NCBI GenBank assembly: GCA_963752815.1
Contig: CAVVZI010000014.1
Coordinates: 1-64,000, forward strand
Direction of reading: 5' to 3'
Length of the DNA: 64,000 bases
Origin: Sva-07 sp963752815
Lineage (GTDB): Bacteria; Actinomycetota; Acidimicrobiia; Acidimicrobiales; Ilumatobacteraceae
Shown one piece after another: positions 37,028 through 46,077 of the stretch. The notes below the pieces were generated by a model. That model saw only the letters and a program-made list of their open reading frames with translations, was not told the origin of the DNA and did not search any database. Positions within the stretch are counted from its first letter, which is position 1, and each line of letters opens with the position of its first letter. The position numbers were made by a program, and so were the translations under genes.

Positions 37028-37041
37028 TGGCCAAACCACCC
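37028..37041. promoter_or_regulatory. Weak DosR-like box upstream of the ATPase
   Basis: TGGCCAAACCACCC matches the other boxes at 11 of 14 positions and contains the dyad GGTGG-CCAAA-CCACC. It lies 18 bases upstream of the candidate GTG start at 37010. Confidence is low because the GT core is changed to CA. Confidence 0.25.
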
Positions 37042-37074
37042 GACGAGATCCGGCTCGGCGTCGCGCCAAATCAT

Positions 37075-37126
37075 CGTTTGCGTCAGGATTTCGGAGGACC
37101 GGTCCTCCGAAATCCCGACGCAAACG
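37075..37126. repeat. 52-bp near-perfect palindrome
   Basis: The left arm (37075-37100) and right arm (37101-37126) are each 26 bases with no loop, and 25 of 26 pairs match; only one T/C position breaks symmetry. It lies in the 127 bases between the end of the histidine kinase gene and the ATPase start. It would form a very stable hairpin in RNA and may act as a terminator for the kinase transcript, though no T-run follows. Confidence 0.6.
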
Positions 37127-37137
37127 GCGCCGAAGGG

Positions 37138-38424
37138 TCAGATCGCCGATTCGACCATCAGATCGGCGTCTTGCGCCAGCGCCGGTTGTCGGATCGGATC
37201 CGCGGGAACCGCCCGTTCGTCGAGAGATTCGGCCGGCACCGCGCATCCGAACCTGATCGACACGGTCGTGCCGGCGCCCGGTGACGAATCGATCTGCACG
37301 GCGCCTCCGCAGCGATCGACGATCTGCGAGACCGTTGCCAGGCCGTAGCCGCCGTGGTCGCCATCCTTCGTGGTGAAGTCGGGCTCGAATGCACGCTCCA
37401 TCGCCTCCTGGCTGAAGCCGCAACCGGTATCGCTGACCACGATCGACGTCGTGCGGGTGGGGTCGCCCGGCGTCGCGGTGAGCGTCTGCCGGCTCGACAC
37501 GGTGATGGAGCCCTTCGATTCGATGGCGTCGCTCGCGTTGGCCACGAGGTTCATCAGCACCTGCGTCAGACCGACGCGATCGATCCGGACGATGGTGTCG
37601 GTCGGTGGGATCTCCATGCGGAACGTGATGTCCTTGCGCACGAGCCGACGCAGGAGCGGCTCGATCTGCGGGAACACCATGCCGAGATCGCTCACGCGGT
37701 TCTCGTGGTCGTTCTGCCGTCCCAACCAGAGGAGGTCGTCGATGATCGAAAGGCCACGCGTCGAAGCCGAGGAGACCTCCTCCAGCCAGGCATGGTGCAC
37801 CGCGGTGGTCGTCGGCACCGCCGACGCGTGGTTCTCGTCGATCGCGACAGGCGTGGTGTCGAAGGCCGCTTCATCGACGCAGCCACGGATCGCGACGAAC
37901 ACGTTGCGCAGGTCGTGCGCGAGGCCGGCACTTGCACGGCCGATGAGCTCACGGCGCTGCGCGTCCTCCAACTGGTGCTGCAACACCTCACGTTCGAGCG
38001 CGGCACGTCGCCCGAGTTCGACGTGTGCGGCCTCGCTCGCCTTCGCCGCTCGACCTCGGGCCTGGGCGACCATGAACACGAGTACGACCACGAGCGTCAG
38101 CATGGGCAGTTCGGTGAGTTCGGCCGAGGGCGTCGAGAGCCAGATCACCGCCCAGAGCACGAGCAACGTGCTCACGGTCATCCAGAGCACGAGTCGGACG
38201 ACGAATCGACGGAAGGGCAGCATCAAGGCGGCGACCGCGAGCAACACGAAGATCACATGGAAACCCATGATCACGGACCGGGTCAGCAGCGTGATGACCA
38301 GCACCCACATCAGCGAGACGTCGATCTGCACGGTCGAGGCGTGCTCGGACGCGAGCCACGCACTGATGCCGTGCCAACGTGCCGAATGTGTCGGCGCCCT
38401 GTCTTCGTCGATGTTGTCATCCAT
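37138..38424 (-). CDS. Membrane sensor histidine kinase
   Basis: A 428-residue protein. Three to four hydrophobic helices (within about residues 35-125) precede a dimerisation helix with the phospho-acceptor H in GLAHDLRNVFVAIRGCVDEAA, then an ATPase domain with N-box LMNLVANASDAIE, G1 VSDTGCGFS and G2 GGYGLATVSQIVDRCGG. It lacks a recognisable periplasmic or PAS/GAF sensor, so the signal is unknown. It is divergent from the OmpR-type regulator, with which it should pair. ATG 38424 was chosen since earlier codons read as proline/glycine-rich noise. Confidence 0.88.
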   Translation of the reverse strand: MDDNIDEDRAPTHSARWHGISAWLASEHASTVQIDVSLMWVLVITLLTRSVIMGFHVIFVLLAVAALMLPFRRFVVRLVLWMTVSTLLVLWAVIWLSTPSAELTELPMLTLVVVLVFMVAQARGRAAKASEAAHVELGRRAALEREVLQHQLEDAQRRELIGRASAGLAHDLRNVFVAIRGCVDEAAFDTTPVAIDENHASAVPTTTAVHHAWLEEVSSASTRGLSIIDDLLWLGRQNDHENRVSDLGMVFPQIEPLLRRLVRKDITFRMEIPPTDTIVRIDRVGLTQVLMNLVANASDAIESKGSITVSSRQTLTATPGDPTRTTSIVVSDTGCGFSQEAMERAFEPDFTTKDGDHGGYGLATVSQIVDRCGGAVQIDSSPGAGTTVSIRFGCAVPAESLDERAVPADPIRQPALAQDADLMVESAI

Positions 38425-38537
38425 CGCCCAGCCGCCCCCGGCTCGTCCGCATCCGCCTGCCCCGCTGTGAGCACGCGTGTCTGCTGTCGCATTATCCACG
38501 ACCGACGGTGGCAACGCAAGCGACCCGTCCCACCCGT

Positions 38538-39254
38538 ATGGTGATCGACGTGGCAGCGCCCGGACAGCGGCCGTCGGTTTTCGTGATCGACGACGATGAC
38601 GATGTGCGCGCGTTCATGCGCAAGCGCCTCGAGGCGAACAACTTCAACGTCGACGAAGCCGACTCCGGCGAGGAGGCGTTGCGTCGGGTGGACGACTCGA
38701 TCGACCTCGTGATCGTCGACCTCGGCTTGCCGGGCATCGACGGCTTCACGGTCGTGCGATCGCTTCGCGAGCGATTCACGATGCCGATCATCATGGTCAC
38801 CGCGGCGGGCGACGAGGGCGACCGCGTGCTCGGTCTGGAAATCGGTGCGGACGACTACGTCGTCAAGCCGTTCCTTCCCCGCGAGTTCGTGGCGCGCGTC
38901 CACGCGGCCCTGCGTCGCGCGTCGACACGCACGACCGACCCAACGCCGCGGCAACTCTTCACGGTCGGCGATGTCGTGCTCGACGCGACCGCGCGCGAGG
39001 CGCGCCGAGGCGACCAGATCCTGTCGATGACGAATCGTGAGTTCGACCTGCTGCTGTTCCTGGTCATGTCTCCACGGCAGGCGTTCACCCGCGAGCAGCT
39101 GTTGCGGAACGTGTGGAACACGGAGCCCGGCTGGCAGGATCCCGCAACGGTCACCGAACACATCCACCGGCTCCGTCGCCTGATCGATGTCGATCCTGCC
39201 GTTCGGTCGCGCCTCGTCACGGTACGTGGCGTGGGCTACCGCTTCGACCCCTGA
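38538..39254 (+). CDS. OmpR/PhoB-family response regulator
   Basis: The receiver domain shows VIDDDDDVRAFM, the phospho-acceptor Asp in LVIVDLGLPGIDGF, the conserved Thr in MVTAAGD and Lys in VVKPF. The C-terminal winged helix carries the usual LTxxEFDLL-like segment (SMTNREFDLLLFLV) and RVVRGVGYRFDP-like ending. The partner is the divergent histidine kinase. Immediately downstream, three 11-bp direct repeats (39318-39350) match the spacing recognised by this family, pointing to the giant surface-protein gene as a target. Confidence 0.9.
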   Translation: MVIDVAAPGQRPSVFVIDDDDDVRAFMRKRLEANNFNVDEADSGEEALRRVDDSIDLVIVDLGLPGIDGFTVVRSLRERFTMPIIMVTAAGDEGDRVLGLEIGADDYVVKPFLPREFVARVHAALRRASTRTTDPTPRQLFTVGDVVLDATAREARRGDQILSMTNREFDLLLFLVMSPRQAFTREQLLRNVWNTEPGWQDPATVTEHIHRLRRLIDVDPAVRSRLVTVRGVGYRFDP

Positions 39255-39317
39255 CGTCGCCGGTCACCGCCGATCCCGCTCTCCGTGGCCGTACTCGGTC
39301 ACGCAGGGTGACGATCT

Positions 39318-39350
39318 GTTGATCAACCGTTGATCAGCGATTGACCCCCG
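39318..39350 (+). promoter_or_regulatory. Three 11-bp direct repeats, candidate response-regulator site
   Basis: GTTGATCAACC, GTTGATCAGCG and ATTGACCCCCG follow each other without gaps at an 11-bp period. OmpR/PhoB-type regulators bind tandem repeats with one-turn spacing. The repeats lie between the regulator gene and the giant-protein gene, 75 bases upstream of the latter's ATG. Confidence 0.5.
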
Positions 39351-39383
39351 TCCGAGATCCGTCGTCTTCAATCGTCTTCACGA

Positions 39384-39402
39384 CGCCCGCTGTGTGCGGG
39401 CG
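39384..39402 (+). other. 5' leader hairpin of the giant surface-protein gene
   Basis: CGCCCGC and GCGGGCG (7-bp arms) flank TGTGT. The hairpin lies 22 bases upstream of ATG 39425, after the direct repeats, and could influence translation or terminate read-through from the regulator gene. No T-run follows. Confidence 0.35.
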
Positions 39403-39424
39403 GTTTGGCGGAAGGGACGGGATC

Positions 39425-40348
39425 ATGTTGCCATCAGGCGATGCGGATGACCGAGTAGCTGTGAACGACGGGGCCCGGGATGCGGGCCGTCGCACGTGGC
39501 GCGCCCATCGAGGGGCTGAACGGCGAAGCAGCGCGGCGCGCTTCCGTCGACGACGGCTCGGAATGGCGACCGTCGTCGCCATGCTGCTCGCCGGCACCCT
39601 CGCCGTCGTCGAAGGCACCACGTCGACGGCGGTACATGCCGCGACCACCGACACGCTGACGCTCGGCAGCAACATCGTCGTCGTCGACACCGACACCGGT
39701 GAACCCGTACCGAACTTCGATTTCATCATCAACGTCGACAACACCGGTACCACCGAGCAGCGGTCGCCGACCGACGGTTGCTCGCCCGCGACCGCCGGCT
39801 ACCCCGACACGTGCAACTGGACGTCGATGGGCATCGACAGTCAGAGCCCGGTCTTCACGCAGGGCGACCAGAGCGACCTCGCCGCCGGGCTGGCGAGCAT
39901 GCCCGCCGGTCGCTACCTGATCTCCGTCCTGGCGGACGGCTACAAGCTCGACGGCCAGCACTTCACGATGCCGCTCGACACGACCGACCAGGTGGTCGTC
40001 GAACTCGAGGCACCGCCGCTGCCCGACGCCACGATCCAGGCCGCGGTGTTCGAGGACATCTCGCCGGTCAACGGCGCCCCCGACCTGCCGGCCGAGCACG
40101 GGCTCGCCGGGTTCACCGGCCTCGTCAAGGACACCCTCGGCGACTTGAGCACCGACGTGTACGGCGCCCCGCTGTGTGGCACGGGTCTCTGCCTCAGCTA
40201 CTGCTACGTGGTCGACAACGGCATCGACGTCGGCATCGTCGCACCGATCGACACGGACGGGCGTTGTCCGAACGATCCGACCGAGCCGCCGGGCATGTAC
40301 CCGCTGCCCGGACACAACGACATCCCACCGCTCGGCCTCGTCGCCGGG
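39425..40348 (+). CDS. Giant protein segment 1: signal peptide and first beta-sandwich modules
   Basis: This frame is open to 40768 but meaningful only to about 40348. It encodes a basic N-region, the hydrophobic core MATVVAMLLAGTLAVVEG, and two beta-rich modules (NIVVVDTDTGEPVPNFDF and AAVFEDISPVNGAPD) that resemble Cna_B/SdrD_B repeats, with four cysteines near CGTGLCLSYCYV. GGAAGGGACGGG precedes ATG 39425. Confidence 0.65.
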
Positions 40349-41877
40349 CGACTACGACCAACCCGTTCCGGCGACCGCGGCGATCGAAGGCAAGATCAAG
40401 ATCCCGAACCTCGGGACGAATCGCTACACGCTCACGGTCACGCCACCCGACGGCACGAGCTTCATCCAGACCACCACGCTCGAGGGCAACCACGACTGGG
40501 ACTCGTGGGTGATGGAAGGCGCCACGGGCCTCGACACCGAGTTCGTCGTGGCGGGAGAACCGTTCCCGGCGATCATCTTCGGCTACGTGCCGCCGTCCGA
40601 CTCGTTGACCGGTGCGTCGACCGGCGAGGTGAAGGGCATCGTCGAGGCCTACAAGACGTACGTCCCCGCCAAGGGTGGGGTCATCGGCGGCGAACCGATG
40701 ACCGGGGCCAAGGTCGACAAGCCGGTCGCCAACGCGTGGGTCTCGCTGTCCGATCTCGACAACGGTGACACGGCGGTGTGGACGGGACAGGCCGACGCGA
40801 ACGGTGCGTTCGACATCACGAACGTCCCCGATGGCAGCTACACGATCACGTGGTGGGACGAGCCGCAGGACTACATCCTCGGCCTCCAGAACGTCACGGT
40901 CACCGGTGGCGAGGTCGTCGACCTCGGTCTGCTCCCGCTCAACGGCTGGTGGACGACCTACAGCGGCTACGTGTTCAACGACACGAACCGCAACGGGAAG
41001 ATGGACTGGACCGACACCAACCAGGACGGCTGCCCACAGGTCGGCGAGGGCGAGACCGGCGTGCCGAACTTCGGTCTCACCATGCGCCGTCGGGAGAACA
41101 CCTTGATGGATCGCGGCACCACCGCGGTCAGCACGGACGCCTGCGGCTTCTACTACATGGAGAGCACCTATCCGATGACGCAGTGGCTCGTGATGGAGGC
41201 CTACAACGACCTCTACTACACGACCGGTGTCACCTATCAGGCCGACAACCAGCCCGAGCCGACCACGGTGGTCGGCGCCGGCGTGGACGTGTCGACCCTG
41301 CCGATCATCGGCCTGTCCGGCACGATGGACTGGGGCGTCCACTCCTACGACCCCCGCGGGACGAACGGCGTCGATCCGCAGAACGGCGGCATCGTCGGCA
41401 CCGTGTCGTACGACACGACGCGCAACGAACTCGACCCGCGCTATGCCGCCGTCGAGGACTGGCAGCCCGGCGTGCCGAACCTGCGGGTCGAGCTCTACGA
41501 GCCGGTGCCGTGTGACGACCCGCTCACGCAGACCTGCGACGCGGACGGGTACTACCTGCTCGGACCGGACGGGTCGTACCTCCGTGATCCGAACCACCTG
41601 GTCAACACGTACCTGACCGAGACCTGGCAGATGCCCGGGCAGAACGACGACGGTGTGTGCGTCCCACGGGACGTCGACGGCAACGAGTTGCTCTACCCGG
41701 CCGACCAGCAGATCACGAATTCGCACAGCGACTGCCTCGAAGCACCGCTGATGGGCGTCCAGTTCCAGAACGGCTACTCGACCGTCGATGGCAACTACGG
41801 CTTCGGTGACGGTTGCTTCGCCCCGAACCATCTCGACCCGAGCGCCCCGACCGACGCCCCCGTGTGCCTCGACGCCA
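40349..41877 (+). CDS. Giant protein segment 2: SdrD_B-like modules
   Basis: This is the longest uninterrupted stretch of prealbumin-like modules. Signatures are WTGQADANGAFDITNVPDGSYTITWWDEP and GYVFNDTNRNGKMDWTD, the latter resembling calcium-binding SdrD_B loops, then GTVSYDTTRNELDPRYAAVEDWQPGVPNLRVELYEPV. The frame extends from 40176 to 42014, but content outside these limits is out of phase with neighbours. Confidence 0.65.
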
Positions 41878-42215
41878 ACGGTCAACCAGACCGATTTCAC
41901 CACGCTGCCAGGCGCGTCCGATTACCTCGTCCACGTCGTCGTTCCCGACGACCAGTACGGCAAGCCGCTGTACAACTTCACGACCGAGGAGGACATCAAC
42001 ATCGGCAACGGTGACGAGTTCTACCCGTCGGTACCACCGCCGGCCTGCGTGGGAGCGCTGCACACGGTCGACGTGGCCGACATGGATGCCCAGGGCAACT
42101 ACCGCTTCGACGCCGACGGCAATCCGAACCCGGCGTTCGACCCAGCGGGCGACAACTATCCGGCGGTCACCGCGGGCGGCGTGACGGTTCCTCCGTCGAC
42201 GCCCGAAGGCCAGCC

Positions 42216-43820
42216 CGACGCTGGTCGACCTCGGCGGGTCGCCGTACGAGGGGACGCAGCGACCGTCGTGCGACACGAAGCTGGTGCCGCTCGCCAACGG
42301 CCGCTCGACGGCCCCGCTGTTCAACGTGTTCACCGCGGTTCCCGTGCCGGCGCACTTCTGGGGTCTCATCGTGGACGACCTGAACTTCTCGACCGATCCG
42401 ACCCAGATCAACTACGGCGAGAAGGCCGGCGTGCCGTTCGCCCCCGTCGGCATCTACGACCACGACAACCGGCTCGTGTACACGACCGAGTCCGACCACA
42501 GCGGCTTGTTCGACACGCTCCTGCCGTCGACGAACCGCATCAGCTGCCCGACTCCGTCCGGCGTGTGCGCCAACGTCTACCGCTTCGTCGGCAACGACCC
42601 CGGCGTACCCGGACGTCTCAACACCAACTACAAGCCCGACTACCGCACGATCGCGGCCGAGTTCGAGGCGATGCCGGGCAACACCATCCCCGCCGACCTC
42701 GCCCCGACCCAGGTCGGTGTGTCGGTGCAGCTGCCCGGCGGCCAAGCCGTCGCCGTGCAGTGCGTTGCGCCTGCTTCGGTTCCGCAGCTCTTCGCGGTGT
42801 CCAAGCCCTATGTGCTGGGAGCCGGTTCGTTCACCATCAAGGGCGTCGGCTTCGGGCCGTCGCCCGGTGGAACGGTGGCGCTCGACGCGACTCCGATCAC
42901 CGTCACCTCGTGGAGCGACTCGACCATCCAGGCGACGGTGCCGGCTGGAACACCGGTCGGTCCGCATCAGTTGCGCATCACGACGAGCACCGGGCTGACC
43001 CCCGTCAACGCGCTGACCTTCCACGTACTCGGCTCGGCTGCAGCGCCGTTCCCCAGCACGCCGGTGCTCGACCAATTCAACCGCGCCAACTCGAACAGTC
43101 TCGGCTCGAACTGGAGTTCCAACACGGCGCTGCGGATCATCAATCAGCAGCTCGGCATCACCGGCGCCACGATCTTCGGCACATCGCTGCCAGCGAACAC
43201 ACTGTGGGGTTCGATCTTCAACCCCTTTGGGGCCAATCAGGAGGCGTACGCGACCATCACGCAACTCGGTACCGCATCCTCCGAGTTCGGGCTCGTGCTC
43301 AAGTCGGGGATCGGTGCGATCCGTGTGGTCCGGACGAACACCAACGTCCAGGTCCGCACGACGGCCAACTTCGGGTTGACCTGGCAGACGCAGGCGACGT
43401 TCCCTGCCGCGGTACCGGTCGGCAGCGTGCTCGGCGCAAGGGCGAGTGCCGGGGGCACGGTGGCGGTCTACGTGAACGGATCGCCGATCGGGTCGGTGAA
43501 CGTCACCACGACCGCGACCCCGTGGCCGGCGGCGCTCGCCAACAACGGCGGACGGATCGGTGTCTACGGATTGGTGTCTCCGACGACCACGACCAACGAC
43601 GCACGACTCGACAACTTCGGTGGCGGCAACTTCGTGCCGGGCGCGGGCGGGTACACGCCGAACCTGTACGAGGTCGGTCCCGCCGGCGTTGCGTCCAACG
43701 CCCGCTACGTGATGGCCAACACGCTGCCGAACACCGCGAACCATGCCATCCAGAACGCTCTGGACGACGCGGCCGCCAGTCCGGGTGACGACTTGGTCGT
43801 GGTCTATCCCGGCATCGCCG
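42216..43820 (+). CDS. Giant protein segment 4: IPT/TIG domain and first jelly-roll
   Basis: The frame (open 42284-43963) encodes the IPT/TIG domain PYVLGAGSFTIKGVGFGPSPGGTVALDATPITVTSWSDSTIQATVPAGTPVGPHQL, then a jelly-roll module beginning VLDQFNRANSNSLGSNWS and ending ARLDNFGGGNFVP. A short segment 3 (41878-42215, frame 41788) precedes it with more prealbumin-like sequence (PLYNFTTEEDINIGNGDEFYP). Confidence 0.65.
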
Positions 43821-44113
43821 GCGAACGACCGCACCAATCCACGGGGTGCCTACTACGAGAATCTGATCGTCACCAAGGGCGTCAAGCTCCAGGGTGTCGG
43901 AGCGGGCAGCCCCGACGGCGCGGTGCCGGGTTCGATCATCGACGGCGGCGCCTTCGGTGGTGACAGCCCGGTGGCCACGGATTGGTACGCCAAGATCTCG
44001 GATCCGGCGTTCACCTGGGACGGCAACGACAACGTCAACGACGGCGCCGTCATCTCGATCTACACCCACGACGGTGACTTCACGGCCGGATTCAAGGCGT
44101 CGATCGACGGCTT

Positions 44114-45696
44114 CGATCGTCCGCGGCGGCGACCAGATGGGCTTCCCGAACAACCTCAACGAGATCGGTGGGGGGAGCACTGGACTGCCGCCCAACGTGG
44201 TCACCCAGGGCGGTGCGATCTTCGCCAACGCCTACGCCCGCAATCTGCAGATCACCAACAACGTGGTCCAGAACAACGGTGGCAGCTACGGCACGATCCG
44301 CATCGGCACACCGGACATCGGTCCGACGCTGAATCACAACGAGAACGTCCGCATCGCCAACAACCGGATCATCGCCAACGCCGGCACGAACCTGGCGGGA
44401 GCGATCGGCCTCTTCGACGGGTCCGACGGCTACACGGTGAGCCGCAACGACATCTGCGGCAACTTCTCCGCCGAGTACGGCGGCGGGATCTCGGCGTTCG
44501 GCCTCAGCCCGGGTGGGACGATCGACCACAACCGGCTCTGGTTCAACCGCTCGTACGACGAGGGCGGCGGCATCATGATCGCCGGCTCCCTGCCGAGCAA
44601 TCCGAACGCACTGTCACCGGGCAGCGGTGCGGTGAGCATCCACGACAACGTCATCCAGTCGAACCTGGCCGACGACGACGGCGGTGGCATCCGCTTCCTG
44701 ATGGCCGGGAACTTCCCGATGGACGTCTACAACAACATGATCACCAACAACGTGTCGACGCACGAAGGTGGTGGTGTCGCCCTCGACGACGCACCGAACG
44801 TGCGCTTCTTCAACAACACGGTGATGAAGAACGTGACCACCGCGACCGCCGTCACGTCGAACGGGTCGCCGGCTCCGGCCGGACTCTCGACCGGCACCAA
44901 CAGCACGCCGTTGCAGAACACCCTGCCAGCGGGCGCCCCGACCTTCAGCAACCCGCTGTTGTTCAACAACATCTTCTGGGACAACCGTGCCGGGGCCCGG
45001 GGAACCACCTCCGTGACCGGAATCGGGGCGCCAGGTGATGCGACCCCGATCAACAACTGGGACATGGGGCTCTTCGACGGGGGCGGCACGCTCTCGCCGA
45101 CGAACTCGGTGCTGCAGACGACGACCGGAACCGCGCCGTCGCCGACGAACACGGTCGGAGCCGATCCGAACGTGGTCTCGCCCTACGACACCGTCGTGAC
45201 GTTCGAGGGATGGCGGACGAACCCGGCGTTCATCGGAGCGATCCTGGTCAGCCTCGATCTGCCACCGGAACTGCTCGGCGACTACCACCTGCAACCGGGG
45301 TCGATCGCCATCAACAAGGGAGCGCTGAACAAGAACGGCGTCAATGCTCCCGCCGTCGACATCGACGGCGACACACGTCCTGCCGGCGGTGGGATCGACG
45401 CGGGGTCCGATGAGCTCCCTGCGACCGTCCCGATCCCGCCGCCGGCACCATTCCCCGCAACGAGCGTGCTCGACAACTTCAACCGGGCGAACAGCACCAA
45501 TCTCGGAGGCAACTGGTCCGGTTCGAACACCGGTTACCGCATCGACACGAGCACGCTCGAGATCCGAGGAGGTGCCGCTCCACCGAAACTGTGGTCGGCG
45601 TCGTTCGGCACGAACGAGGAGGCGTACTTCACCTTCAGCGACGTCGCCACGCTCAACGGCGTGCAACAGGGGTTGGTGCTGAAGTCGTCGGCCACG
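44114..45696 (+). CDS. Giant protein segment 6: right-handed beta-helix
   Basis: Repeated short turns (NLQITNNVVQNNGGSYGTI, VRIANNRIIANAGT, YTVSRNDICGN, GTIDHNRLWFNRSY, VSIHDNVIQSNLADDDGGG, VYNNMITNNVSTHEGGG) give the pectate-lyase-like/NosD beta-helix pattern. The domain ends with DYHLQPGSIAINKGA and IDGDTRPAGGGIDAGSDE, the choice-of-anchor Q signature, and the start of the second jelly-roll (VLDNFNRANSTNLGGNWSG). A short segment 5 (43821-44113) precedes it. Confidence 0.65.
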
Positions 45697-45706
45697 CGGT
45701 GACTCG

Positions 45707-46006
45707 ATGATCCGGATCACCTACGACCGAGCGGCCAGCTCGGTGACGGTGGCAACGGTGACCGGCGGCGTGGCGACGACGATCGGGACGTTCCCCGCCG
45801 TGTCGTTCGCCAACGGCAACACGCTCGGCGCCCGGGTCTCCGGCAGCACCGTGACCGTCTACCGGAACAACGCACCGATCGGGACGGCCGACACGGGAAC
45901 GTGGACGAGTACCGGTGGCCAGATCGGCATCTGGTTCTCCGGCACGACGAACACCACAGCCGGCAATGCCCGTATCGACAACTTCGGCGGCGGGACGCTG
46001 CCGTGA
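45707..46006 (+). CDS. Giant protein segment 7: end of second jelly-roll
   Basis: This 99-residue frame begins MIRITYDRAASSVTVATV and ends DNFGGGTLP, the same DNFGGG ending as the first jelly-roll at about 43630. The DNA upstream reads in phase after removing one base near 45694-45698. The stop at 46004-46006 is the end of the giant protein, 71 bases before the first cupredoxin gene. Confidence 0.6.
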   Translation: MIRITYDRAASSVTVATVTGGVATTIGTFPAVSFANGNTLGARVSGSTVTVYRNNAPIGTADTGTWTSTGGQIGIWFSGTTNTTAGNARIDNFGGGTLP

Positions 46007-46077
46007 TCCGCATCCGCAACGACCGCACCGCCGACACGAACGCCAGCACCCACGGCAGCGAAGAGGGAGACACGACG

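Larger units (their letters stand above)
39425..46006 (+). pseudogene. Giant secreted multidomain surface protein (reconstructed, six frameshifts)
   Basis: Removing one base at each of about 40347, 41878, 42215, 43820, 44113 and 45696 joins seven open segments into a single coding sequence of about 2,190 residues. In order: a long basic signal peptide (cleavage near AVHA), SdrD_B/prealbumin-like modules, an IPT/TIG domain, a jelly-roll module, a right-handed beta-helix ending in a choice-of-anchor-like motif, and a second copy of the jelly-roll module at the C-terminus. No LPXTG signal is visible. It is the first gene of a same-strand run with three cupredoxin proteins and CopC-CopD; the role is inferred as extracellular scaffold or adhesin. 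All breaks have the same sign, which favours sequence error. Confidence 0.7.

Noticed and set aside
38538..39254. The response regulator as the DosR protein behind the 32-37 kb boxes
   Set aside because: It has an OmpR-type winged helix, not the LuxR-type helix-turn-helix of DosR, and its kinase lacks GAF domains.
40194..41903. A 569-residue minus-strand reading frame opposite the giant protein
   Set aside because: It is composed of Arg/Val/His-rich sequence with no domain pattern; high GC keeps antisense frames open. The plus strand has coherent domains.
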